DNA of 64,000 nt from Opitutaceae bacterium (GTDB lineage Bacteria > Verrucomicrobiota > Verrucomicrobiia > Opitutales > Opitutaceae). How positions within the stretch are numbered: position 1 is the first letter of the stretch; every line of letters starts with the position of its first letter. Positions 1-7,748 of the stretch are shown in pieces. Location: contig JAIXWF010000013.1 in NCBI GenBank assembly GCA_027482185.1, forward strand, positions 372,001 through 436,000, written 5' to 3'. Below the pieces are notes generated by a model, which was not told where the DNA came from, made no database searches, and saw only the letters and a list, made by a program, of their open reading frames with translations. The position numbers and the translations under genes were made by a program.

Positions 1-238
1 AGAAGTTGTACTGGTCGTACTTCAGGTCGGGGCCGAGGTTGGCCTTGGCCCAATTGGTGTCCCAGTCGCCGGAGCGGCGCATGTAGCCGACGACCTCGGC
101 CGTGATCGGTTCGTCGGGGTGGCTCCAGCCGCGGTCGTACCAGGCGACGCGGAGGCCGCAGCCGGCGGCAAAGACCAACACCCAGAGCAGGCGCCCGGGC
201 CAGGGGTTCCGGCGGGCCGCGGGAGCGGCGGCGTCCAT
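1..238 (-). CDS. GT-C type membrane glycosyltransferase, N-terminal part (cut by window edge)
   Basis: Reading from the ATG at 238 toward position 1 gives 79 codons without a stop. The protein starts with a short basic tail, one hydrophobic segment (about residues 17-30, LLWVLVFAAGC) and then WYDRGWSHPDEPITAE. An acidic pair in the first periplasmic loop just after the first membrane helix is the usual catalytic feature of GT-C glycosyltransferases of the ArnT/PMT kind, which move sugars from polyprenyl-phosphate carriers on the outer face of the inner membrane. The remainder lies outside the window, so acceptor and donor cannot be guessed. It could instead be another multi-helix protein with a similar start. 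The gene is followed (upstream on this strand) by the phosphatase gene ending at 247, 8 bp away, so the two probably share a transcript. Confidence 0.55.
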   Translation of the reverse strand, partial: MDAAAPAARRNPWPGRLLWVLVFAAGCGLRVAWYDRGWSHPDEPITAEVVGYMRRSGDWDTNWAKANLGPDLKYDQYNF

Positions 239-246
239 GGTCCGGA

Positions 247-1044
247 TCAGCGGGCCGGGAGCAGCCGGAGTTCCGCGACGATGGGCAGGTGGTCGGAGGC
301 CTCGGAGGAGAGGACCTGCATCGAGACCGGAGCGAAGGCGCCGGGCGTGAGCCAGATGTAGTCGATGCGCTTGTTGGGTTTGCGCACCGGGATGGTGTAG
401 CCCGGTTCCCGATACAGCGCGGTCCACGTGTCGGTGAGGAAGGCGCGGAGGGCGGCGATGGACGGGGCGTCGGGAGCGGCGTTGAAGTCGCCGAGGAGAA
501 TCACCGGCATCGCGGCGGCGGCGACGATGGCCTTGAGCTCGGTGGAACTGTGCTCGCGCTCGGCCGGGTCGCGGCGGGCGTCGAGGTGCGTGTTCATGAA
601 GAGGATTTCGCGGCCGCCGACCTCGAGGACGACTTGCTGGACGCCGCGCTGTTCGCCGTTGGCAAAGGATTTGAGATGCGTATTTTTGGCGCGCTTGATC
701 GGCAAGCGGGAGAGGACGGCGTTGCCGTATTCGCCGCCCTGATGCGGGATGTTTTTCTCGAAGACCACGGTCATGCCGGTGAGCTTGGCGAGTTCGGCGG
801 GCAGGTCGCGTTTCTGGGTACGTTCGACGCCGCGGTCGACTTCCTGAAGGCCTACGACGTCGGGTTTGGCGTCGAGGATGACGCGGGCGATCCGTTCGAC
901 GTCGAGTTTGCCGTCGATGCCCTCGGCATGGTGGATGTTGTAGGACATCACGCGGATCGAGGCCGGGGCGGCGGGGGCGGCGGAGAGGGCGGCCGCGGCG
1001 AGCAGGGACAGGAGGCCGGCGAGGAAGCGGAGAGCGGGGCGCAT
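247..1044 (-). CDS. secreted endonuclease/exonuclease/phosphatase (EEP) family protein
   Basis: The 265-residue protein begins at the ATG at 1044 with a signal peptide (about residues 1-23, ending LSAAPAAPA). It then carries the complete EEP fold signature: SYNIHHAEG, LQEVDRG, an NTHLD box, GDFNA and a C-terminal SDHLPI, which supply the metal and phosphate ligands. The family cleaves phosphodiesters in nucleic acids, phospholipid head groups or sugar phosphates; the sequence does not tell which. An open frame runs further upstream to 1176, but that stretch only translates repeat DNA, so the Met before the signal peptide is the better start. No Shine-Dalgarno sequence precedes it. The gene lies downstream of the TonB receptor, separated by a repeat element. 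Confidence 0.85.
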   Translation of the reverse strand: MRPALRFLAGLLSLLAAAALSAAPAAPASIRVMSYNIHHAEGIDGKLDVERIARVILDAKPDVVGLQEVDRGVERTQKRDLPAELAKLTGMTVVFEKNIPHQGGEYGNAVLSRLPIKRAKNTHLKSFANGEQRGVQQVVLEVGGREILFMNTHLDARRDPAEREHSSTELKAIVAAAAMPVILLGDFNAAPDAPSIAALRAFLTDTWTALYREPGYTIPVRKPNKRIDYIWLTPGAFAPVSMQVLSSEASDHLPIVAELRLLPAR

Positions 1045-1082
1045 AAAGGAAAAGAGGACCGGCAGTGTGGAAGGCCCGAGCG

Positions 1083-1222
1083 CGGTTGAAAGTTGAAAGG
1101 TGAAAGGTGAAGGCGCTCGGCGTTCAGCAGTCAGCCGGCGACTTCGGCAGTCGGTGGCCGGCGATCGGACCTTCAACTTTCAACTTCGGACTTTCAACCG
1201 CCGCCGCGCGGCACGCGGCGGC
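1083..1222. repeat. heptad-array repeat element with fold-back hairpin
   Basis: A forward array of TTGAAAG-type 7-mers (1083-1110), a core of about 60 bp, and a reverse array of CTTTCAA-type 7-mers (1170-1199). The outer ends match as GCGGTTGAAAG and CTTTCAACCGC. On the receptor side the array abuts a perfect hairpin with 9-bp arms (1200-1208 and 1214-1222) and a 5-nt loop, which touches the receptor stop codon. Confidence 0.8.
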
Positions 1223-1223
1223 C

Positions 1224-4200
1224 TCAGAGCTTCGTCGTGAGCGTGAGGTTCCAGCTGATGGGTTGCTTGAAGGCGTAGTAGCGCGGGACGGTCTCGCGGG
1301 CGGGCGAGGTGTAGTCGTTGTTGCGCGGGCGCATGACGTGGGCGCTTTGGGCGGTCGACGAGTAGGTGGGGCCGCGGTCGTTGAGCAGATTGTTGATCAC
1401 GAGGTTGGCCTGGACCTCGCGGCGGTTCCTGAAGCGCCAAGTGTAGGCGAGGGTGGCGGTGACGATCTTGTAGTCGTCGGGCGTGTAGGCCGGCGTGTAG
1501 GCGTCGGAATTGGGATCGTCGATGGCGCGCGTGGGATTGGCGGGATCGACGATGGTGTCCTCGACCTTCGACCAGTAGATCTGTTTGCCCCGGTAGCGGA
1601 CGCCGGCGCCGAAGCGCAGGCCCTTGAAGCGGCCGGTCTGGATCGTGTAGTCGCCGAAGAGATTCGCGACGGGTTGGTCCTGCTGGAGGCGTTTCCCGTC
1701 CACGATGTTCCGGCGGAAGCTGTAGATGTTGTTGTAGGCGTTGACGGCGTTGTTGACGTCGGAGGAGCGCTGGTTGACGGGAATGGATTCGTCGACGCGG
1801 GCGACGTTGTCGGCGCCGATGATGACGCCGGCGTCCTGGGCGATCTGCTTGAAGGCATCGGCGTTCTTGTCGATGTAGGCGCGGACGTCGGGGTAGGCGT
1901 CGGCCTCGTAGAGTTTCGGGAAACCGATGTTGCCGGTGAAGCGGAGGCCGCGCACGGGGTTGAAGACGATCTCGATCTCGTAGCCGTCGCCGCTGCGGGT
2001 GCGGGTGTCGCGGTATTGGTTGGGCAGGCGGCCGAAGCCGCGGATGTTGCGGCCGGTGGCGGAGGTGTCGCCGACGACGTTGGCGTCGTAGAGATTGTTG
2101 AAGAAGGCGGGGCCGTCCTGGGGGATCGTGTTGTTCACCTCCTCGGTGGTGTAGTACACGAAGTTCAGGTTCAGCTTGTTCTCGAAGAGCTCCATGCGGA
2201 GGGAGTAGTCGATGCCGGTGGCGACGGTGGGTTCGAGGGAGCGGCCGTCGATGCGGACGATGGAGCCGGGCGGGTTGAAGGTTTCCGCGAAGTTGATCGC
2301 GGGGTTCAGCCAGTTGGTGAAATGGAAGACGGTGCCGACGCTGCGGGTGACCTGGCTGCCCTCGACGGGCGGCGGGTTGAAGTCGTCCTTGAAGCGGACG
2401 TTGGCGTACTGGGCATCGCGGGTGCCGTTGGTGGGATTGCGCGGACGGATGGCGGCTTCCTGGGTGGGGCCGGTGACGTTGCCGGCGGCATCGCGCGGCG
2501 TGAACATCAGCGTCGCGTAATCCGCGGGCGCGGCCGGGCGCATGATGCGGTACTGGGCGTTCCAGTCGGAAGGATAGTCGCCCTGGTGGATCTGCTGTTC
2601 GGATTGGAAGAAGTAGGAGTCTTTGCGGACGGCGCCGAGGACGACCCAGCGGCCCTTGAAGAACTTGGCGTTGAGGGAGGCGAGGGCGTACTTGAATTTG
2701 TTGGTGGAGACGTTCTGCGTGTCGCGGCGGTCGGCCTCGATGGCCCAGATGGGCTGGATGGTGCGGCCGGAAGAGAACGTGGGATTGGGATTCGGGTCGA
2801 AGTACGTGAGTTGGCGGAGCGAGAGATCGGGCGTGGGGCGGCTGTTGTTGTTCCAATAGCGGCGGATGCGGATGCGCTGGTTGCTGAAGGCCCAGAGACG
2901 GGGATCGGAGCCCTGCGCGACGCTCAGGTAGCGGTGGTCGCTGGTGTTCTCGCTGTTGTTGGAACCGGCGAGGGAGTTGACGGTGAAGTGGCCGAAGCGC
3001 GTCGGGAGGACGTAGGCGACGGCGGCGCGGACATTGTTTTCGGAGAACGTGCGGTAGCCGCGCATGAACTGGCCGTCGCCGTAGGGCACGAGGAAGTTGG
3101 GATTCTCGGTGCCGTCGGGGAGGACGCGGTTGATATCGATGAAGATATTGGGGAGATCGCGGTTGGGTTCGCCGTTGGTGAGGGCGGAGGTGCGGTTGAT
3201 GTCGCCGGCGATCTCGAAGTGGAAATTGCCCCAGCGCTGGTTGAACGTGAGCTGCAGGTCCTTGAAGCGCTGCTGCAAAATCGGGAGATCGGGGGAGAGG
3301 GTGAATTCCTCGGTGGGGGTGCGGAACGCGGAGAAGCGCTCGGCGTTGGCGAAGCGGTCGGCGGGGACGTTGAGGGCGTAGAGCAGATCGGCGCCGGCGG
3401 TGTTGAAGGTGAGATTCGAGCCGTAGGTGAAGCCGCCGATCGGGGTCTGCGCGGTGTTGCCGCCGGCGACGGTGATGGGGTCGTTCTGGTAGTTGAAGAT
3501 CGTGTTGGGCGAGGCGAAGGGCTGGTAGACGAAGTAGTTCGCGCCGCGGCGATTCACGCCGATGGCGTTGGCGTTGGTCGGGAGGGTGGCGAGGGCGCGG
3601 GGGGCGTTGTAGGTCGTGCCGTTCCAACCGGAAAAACGGTCGTTGAGAAACGTGACCGCGACCTGGCGGGAGTTGGTGCCGTACTCGCCCTCGAGGCGGA
3701 GCTCGGTGTCGCGCCAGGGTTTGAACGTGGTGGTGAGGAAGACGGCGTCGCGTTTGTCGAAATCCTTCAGGCGCCAGCCGCCGGCGTCGCCCCAGACGCC
3801 CGCGGCGCGGACGGCGAATTTGTCGTTGAGGGGCTGATTGATGTCGAAGGTGGCGCGGTAGTTTTCCCAGGAGCCGACGCCGAACTGCACCTGCCGGAGC
3901 GGTCGGTTGGTCTGGGCGCGTTTCGTGGTGGAGGAACTGATACCGCCGAGGGAGCCGTTGCCGAAGAGGACGGCGTTGGGGCCGCGGCCGAAGTCGTAGC
4001 GCTCGAGGTTGTAGGAGTCGCCGTTGTTGAACTGCGGGAAGAAATTCCGCTGCGGGCGGCCGCCGCCGGCGCCGCGCACGGTGTACTGGATCGGGTTGAA
4101 GAAGAAATTCTGCTGGCCGTTGTCGACGGCGACGGTGGACGACGTCGTCCACTCCGCGGCGGACTGGAGATCGACGAGATTGAGCGCGTCGATGAACTCG

Positions 4201-4460
4201 CGGGTGACGACGGAGTAGGCGACGGGGGTGTCGCGGAGGTCGCTGGCGAGACGGCCGCCGGCCATGGAGCTGGCGGCGGCGAAGCCGGTGTCGCGGCTCG
4301 TGTTGACCTCGAAGGGCGAGAGCTTCACGGCGGGCGCGGGCACGTCCGCCTCGGCGGCGGGCTTGGCGGGGGCCGGGGCGGGGGCGACCTGGCCGGAAAG
4401 GGCGGAGGCGAGCAGGCAGAACGCGGCGGCGAGGCCGCGCGCAGAGGCGGGGTGGGGCAT
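1224..4460 (-). CDS. TonB-dependent outer-membrane receptor
   Basis: A 1078-residue protein with a signal peptide (ending near ASALSGQ), an Ala/Pro-rich stretch, then VKLSPFEVNTSRDTGF, the conserved start of the plug domain in Opitutaceae receptors. The plug (about residues 55-200) includes RGAGGGRPQRNFF and YDFGRGPNAVLFG, and the rest is a long beta-barrel region with alternating aromatic strands. The final residues LTLTTKL are a beta-strand end although the usual terminal Phe is Leu here. Such receptors import oligosaccharides or other large ligands with energy from TonB-ExbBD. It is divergent from the LacI regulator at 4635, and a palindromic operator candidate lies in the 174-bp spacer, so sugar-responsive control is likely. 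Substrate unknown. Confidence 0.95.
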   Translation of the reverse strand: MPHPASARGLAAAFCLLASALSGQVAPAPAPAKPAAEADVPAPAVKLSPFEVNTSRDTGFAAASSMAGGRLASDLRDTPVAYSVVTREFIDALNLVDLQSAAEWTTSSTVAVDNGQQNFFFNPIQYTVRGAGGGRPQRNFFPQFNNGDSYNLERYDFGRGPNAVLFGNGSLGGISSSTTKRAQTNRPLRQVQFGVGSWENYRATFDINQPLNDKFAVRAAGVWGDAGGWRLKDFDKRDAVFLTTTFKPWRDTELRLEGEYGTNSRQVAVTFLNDRFSGWNGTTYNAPRALATLPTNANAIGVNRRGANYFVYQPFASPNTIFNYQNDPITVAGGNTAQTPIGGFTYGSNLTFNTAGADLLYALNVPADRFANAERFSAFRTPTEEFTLSPDLPILQQRFKDLQLTFNQRWGNFHFEIAGDINRTSALTNGEPNRDLPNIFIDINRVLPDGTENPNFLVPYGDGQFMRGYRTFSENNVRAAVAYVLPTRFGHFTVNSLAGSNNSENTSDHRYLSVAQGSDPRLWAFSNQRIRIRRYWNNNSRPTPDLSLRQLTYFDPNPNPTFSSGRTIQPIWAIEADRRDTQNVSTNKFKYALASLNAKFFKGRWVVLGAVRKDSYFFQSEQQIHQGDYPSDWNAQYRIMRPAAPADYATLMFTPRDAAGNVTGPTQEAAIRPRNPTNGTRDAQYANVRFKDDFNPPPVEGSQVTRSVGTVFHFTNWLNPAINFAETFNPPGSIVRIDGRSLEPTVATGIDYSLRMELFENKLNLNFVYYTTEEVNNTIPQDGPAFFNNLYDANVVGDTSATGRNIRGFGRLPNQYRDTRTRSGDGYEIEIVFNPVRGLRFTGNIGFPKLYEADAYPDVRAYIDKNADAFKQIAQDAGVIIGADNVARVDESIPVNQRSSDVNNAVNAYNNIYSFRRNIVDGKRLQQDQPVANLFGDYTIQTGRFKGLRFGAGVRYRGKQIYWSKVEDTIVDPANPTRAIDDPNSDAYTPAYTPDDYKIVTATLAYTWRFRNRREVQANLVINNLLNDRGPTYSSTAQSAHVMRPRNNDYTSPARETVPRYYAFKQPISWNLTLTTKL

Positions 4461-4614
4461 GGTGTGGGGGAACCGCCGGATCGCAGCCGGGGGGCTAGCC
4501 GCCGGGCGGAAACGGCGACGCGCCAGAGGTAACGGCTTTGGCGCGGACGACTAGCCAAATCCGCGCGCGCCGCGGGCCGCGCCGGCCGCGGGAATCGCGT
4601 GGACCGCGGTTCGC

Positions 4615-4627
4615 GTTTACCGTAAAC
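4615..4627. promoter_or_regulatory. palindromic LacI-type operator candidate
   Basis: GTTTAC-C-GTAAAC is a perfect 13-bp inverted repeat around one central base, 7 bp before the LacI start and 154 bp before the divergent receptor start. An 11-bp palindrome with the same arms (TTTAC-A-GTAAA) recurs at 13108-13118 before the second receptor. The length and odd-numbered symmetry suit LacI-family operators. Confidence 0.6.
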
Positions 4628-4634
4628 CTCCGGA

Positions 4635-5702
4635 ATGCCCGCCGCCGCCGCTCCCGCCCCCGCCCGCCCGACGCTCCGAACGCTGGCCGCGGCGGCGGGG
4701 GTGAGCGCGATGACGGTGTCGCTGGCGCTGCGCCACCACCCGCGGATCCCGGCCGCGACGCGGCAGCGCGTGCAGGCGGCGGCGGAGAAGCTGGGCTACC
4801 GGCCGGACCCGGAAGTGGCGAAACTGATGCACCACCTGCGCCGCCGGCGCACGGCGGCGGTGCGCTCGGCGCTGGCGGCGGTGACGACGGTGCCCGAGGC
4901 GGAGGAGCTGCCCTACTTGCGGGAAATCCGGCGCAGCGCGCAACGCCGCGCGGAGGAACTGGGCTTCGGGCTGACGGTGTTCCGGGTGGAGGACGGCGCC
5001 GGACCGCGCGCGGAGCTGGCGCGGGTGCTGCGCAGCCGCGGCATCGAGGGCGTGATCATGTTGCCGGTGCGCCGTCCCGGCGACTTCGGGGCGCTGCTGC
5101 CGTGGGCCGAGTTGGCGGTCGTCGGCACGACGCACGCGGTGCTGGCGCCGACGTTTCACCGCGTGGTGCCGCACCAATTTGCGAACGCCCGGCGGATCTG
5201 CGCGCAGTTGGCGGAACGCGGTTACCGGCGCATCGGGCTGGTGCTGACGGCGGAGCACGACCTGCGGGTGAACCACGGATTTTCCGCGGCGGTGGCGTGG
5301 CAAAGCATCGTCGGCGGAGGCGAGATGGTGCGGCCGTTGCTGCACGCCGGTGCGCTGCCGGAGCGCGCGGAACTGGCGGAGTGGCACCGGCGCGAGCAAC
5401 CCGACGCGATCATCGCGGCGGGCGACAAGGACTGCCGGCTGATCGCGCGGTTGCTCGGTTTGCCGGTGCCGGGGCGCATCGCCTTCGCGAGCGCGAACAA
5501 GGCGGAGCGGTCGGTGTTCGCCGGCATCGAAGAGCAACCGGCGGAAATCGGCGCGGCGGCCGTCGAGGAACTCGCCGGCATGTTGCAACGCGGCGAGCGC
5601 GGGATCCCGGCGGTGCCGAAGGTCACGATGATCGAGGGCCGCTGGGTGGAGGGAAGATCGGTGCGGGCGCGCCGCCGGCGCGCGTTGAAAGTTGAAAGGT
5701 GA
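4635..5702 (+). CDS. LacI family transcriptional regulator
   Basis: 355 residues. An Ala/Pro tail is followed by LRTLAAAAGVSAMTVSLALR, a clear LacI helix-turn-helix (about residues 13-35), the hinge helix region with LGYRPDPEVAKLMHHLRRRR, and a periplasmic-binding-protein-like effector domain to about residue 335. Effector unknown; its place next to a TonB receptor and near a lyase operon suggests an oligosaccharide. The last ten residues (RARRRRALKVER) and the stop codon are encoded by a repeat: the hairpin 5667-5683 and the TTGAAAG array that follows. The ancestral C-terminus was therefore probably replaced. It likely binds the palindrome directly upstream and regulates itself and the receptor. 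Confidence 0.92.
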   Translation: MPAAAAPAPARPTLRTLAAAAGVSAMTVSLALRHHPRIPAATRQRVQAAAEKLGYRPDPEVAKLMHHLRRRRTAAVRSALAAVTTVPEAEELPYLREIRRSAQRRAEELGFGLTVFRVEDGAGPRAELARVLRSRGIEGVIMLPVRRPGDFGALLPWAELAVVGTTHAVLAPTFHRVVPHQFANARRICAQLAERGYRRIGLVLTAEHDLRVNHGFSAAVAWQSIVGGGEMVRPLLHAGALPERAELAEWHRREQPDAIIAAGDKDCRLIARLLGLPVPGRIAFASANKAERSVFAGIEEQPAEIGAAAVEELAGMLQRGERGIPAVPKVTMIEGRWVEGRSVRARRRRALKVER

Positions 5703-5722
5703 AAGTTGAAAGCCCGAAAATC
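5667..5722. repeat. heptad-array repeat with hairpin, overlapping the lacI 3' end
   Basis: A perfect hairpin GCGCGCC-GCC-GGCGCGC (arms 5667-5673 and 5677-5683, 3-nt loop) runs straight into GTTGAAAGTTGAAAGGTGAA. The TGA stop of the LacI gene (5700-5702) lies inside the array. Confidence 0.85.
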
Positions 5723-5744
5723 TCCGTCCGGCGGGGAGTGAACT

Positions 5745-7748
5745 TCACGGTGCCGGTGCGAGGGTGACGGAATCGAAGCGGACCGTGGTCGTGAGGGCGT
5801 CGAAACCGGAATTGACGAAGAGGCCGGCGGCGAGGGGCCCGGCGGAGGTGAGTTCGGCGGTGCCGGCGTCGCGCCACGTCGTGCCGTCGGCGGAGATCGC
5901 GGCGCCGATCCAATCGCCACGGCGCGTGAGTCGCAGCCAGCACGGGGCCAAGAGGCGCCCGTAGGCGCTCAGACCCGGAGGGAGATCGGTCGCGGTTCCG
6001 CCGGCGGGCCCGAAGGCAGCGCGCCACACCGGGCGCTCGGAGTCGCCGCCGCGGATCGGCGCCAGCAACAGGACTGCGACGGGAGCGCCGCCGGCGGCGG
6101 GGCGCAAGGCGAGGCCGAAGCGGGAAAACTGCGAACTCGTTTGCGGCACGAAGCGCGCGATGAGGGTGCCGTCGCCGGCGAGCACGGTGCCGGCGAAGGT
6201 TCCGGCTTCGCCGCGACCGGCGGCTTCGAAGGTGAAGACGGTGCCGTCCCAGGCGACAAGTCCGGGGGCGGCTCCTGCGCCGAGGGCGGCGGTGGTCCAA
6301 CCGGCCGGCAACGTGGCGGCAGCGGCGAGCGGGGAGGAGGCGGGACCGGGGCCCGCGGCGTTTTCCGCCTGGACGCGGTAGAGGTAGACGCGGCCGGGGG
6401 CGGTGTCGGCGTCGGTCCACGCCGGCACGGGCAGATCGCGCGCGACGAGCGTATCGGAATCGGCCGTACGTTCGCGGCGCAGGACGCGGTAGGTGCGGGC
6501 GCCGCGGACCGCGGCCCAGGCGAGGGCGATGCGGCCGTCGGCCGGGGCGGCGTGGAGGCCGGCGGGCGCGGCGGGCGGAGCGGAGGAGTCCGCGGCGGGC
6601 GGATTCGCGGCGCCGGCCGGAAGGGAGAAGAGGAAGGTGCCGAAGCCGGGATGGTCGGCGTTGACCGCGGCGCCTTCGGGGCGGTGCGCCTCGGCGAGGC
6701 GGCGCGAGGCCGGTGCGGGCACGCCGGCGCGGTTTTCGTAGTGGTTCCAGAGCTGCTCGAACACGGGGCGGTACCGGCCTTGGCCGAGCGCGGAGATCGT
6801 GCGGTGCCGATACTTGCCGGTGCGGTCGAGCCAAGGTTCGAAAGGCACGGTTTCGCCGAGGGCGAAGCGCGCACTGTATTCGAAGCCGCGGAGCAGCCGA
6901 TGGTCGGCGGCGGCGAAGAGGTCGAGGCCCTGCTGCCACGCGATCTCGGCGGCTTCTGCGAGGTGGCCGAGACCGAGCAGCATGTGCGGCTGATCGCGGC
7001 CACTTTCCTGGCCCTGGCCGGCGGCGTTGACGACGTAGTGGGTGAGGCGGCCGTTGCCGGCGCCGGCGAGGTAGAAGCGCACGGCGCGGTCGAAGAGTTC
7101 GCGGTCGTCCAGGAAAACGCCGGCGGCCATGACGGTCTTGAGGCAGGCGGTGTCCCAATTGCCGTTGGCGTAGAGGGCGAAGTCGCCGACGGCCGGGAGA
7201 ATCGCGCGGCGGAGGAAGGCCGTGAACACGGCGGTGTCGGCCTCGGTCCAGCCGGCGTCCGTGTGGCGCAGGAGTTCGGCGGCGTTGATCAATTTGAAGG
7301 GCCCGAGGCCGGCCATGAGGGCGGCGTCGGCGCCGGTGACGCGCTGCACGGCGCCGGACCAGCCGCGGACGAGAGCGAGCGCGCGGTCGGCGTGGGCGCG
7401 GTCGCGGACGGCGGCCCAGATGAGGGCGGAGTGGTAGGCGGCGGTGGCGTCCTGGTCGAATTCCGAGAACGCGACGTTGGGATTGCGGCCGATCTCGGCG
7501 ACGGGCGCGTGCGTGCGGGCGGCGAGTTGGGAGCGCGGGTGGGAGCGCAGTTTCTCGAAGCCGGAAAAAATCGGTTCGGCGCGTTGGGCGACGGCGGTTT
7601 GCCAGCGCGTGAGGTCGTCGCGGCCGTGCAGCAGGCCGGGATGGACAAAACGGAATTCCGCTTCGCCCGCGCGGCCGGGGTCCGCGGCGAACATGCCAAG
7701 CAGGATCGCGACGCAAACGGCGAAGCGGCGGCCAAAGGTCGCGTTCAT
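5745..7748 (-). CDS. secreted alginate-lyase-family protein with FN3-like and C-terminal lectin-like domains
   Basis: The 667-residue protein has a signal peptide (1-27), an alginate-lyase-type helical domain (about 30-375) with GNWDTACLKTVMAAGVFLDD and QGQESGRDQPHMLLGLGHL, a fibronectin-III-like module (about 390-475, TYRVLRRERTADSDTL) and a C-terminal beta-sandwich (about 480-667) resembling DUF1349/concanavalin-type domains. The family cleaves or binds uronic-acid-rich polysaccharides; whether this one acts on alginate is not shown. The start codon overlaps the stop of the hydrolase gene by 4 bp (ATGA), so they form one operon. Export and the two accessory domains suggest action on polymer outside the cell, feeding the TonB receptors nearby. 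Confidence 0.85.
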   Translation of the reverse strand: MNATFGRRFAVCVAILLGMFAADPGRAGEAEFRFVHPGLLHGRDDLTRWQTAVAQRAEPIFSGFEKLRSHPRSQLAARTHAPVAEIGRNPNVAFSEFDQDATAAYHSALIWAAVRDRAHADRALALVRGWSGAVQRVTGADAALMAGLGPFKLINAAELLRHTDAGWTEADTAVFTAFLRRAILPAVGDFALYANGNWDTACLKTVMAAGVFLDDRELFDRAVRFYLAGAGNGRLTHYVVNAAGQGQESGRDQPHMLLGLGHLAEAAEIAWQQGLDLFAAADHRLLRGFEYSARFALGETVPFEPWLDRTGKYRHRTISALGQGRYRPVFEQLWNHYENRAGVPAPASRRLAEAHRPEGAAVNADHPGFGTFLFSLPAGAANPPAADSSAPPAAPAGLHAAPADGRIALAWAAVRGARTYRVLRRERTADSDTLVARDLPVPAWTDADTAPGRVYLYRVQAENAAGPGPASSPLAAAATLPAGWTTAALGAGAAPGLVAWDGTVFTFEAAGRGEAGTFAGTVLAGDGTLIARFVPQTSSQFSRFGLALRPAAGGAPVAVLLLAPIRGGDSERPVWRAAFGPAGGTATDLPPGLSAYGRLLAPCWLRLTRRGDWIGAAISADGTTWRDAGTAELTSAGPLAAGLFVNSGFDALTTTVRFDSVTLAPAP

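Noticed and set aside
1045-1176. N-terminal extension of the EEP protein.
   Set aside because: It translates the heptad array (PFTFQLSTA) and would hide the signal peptide.
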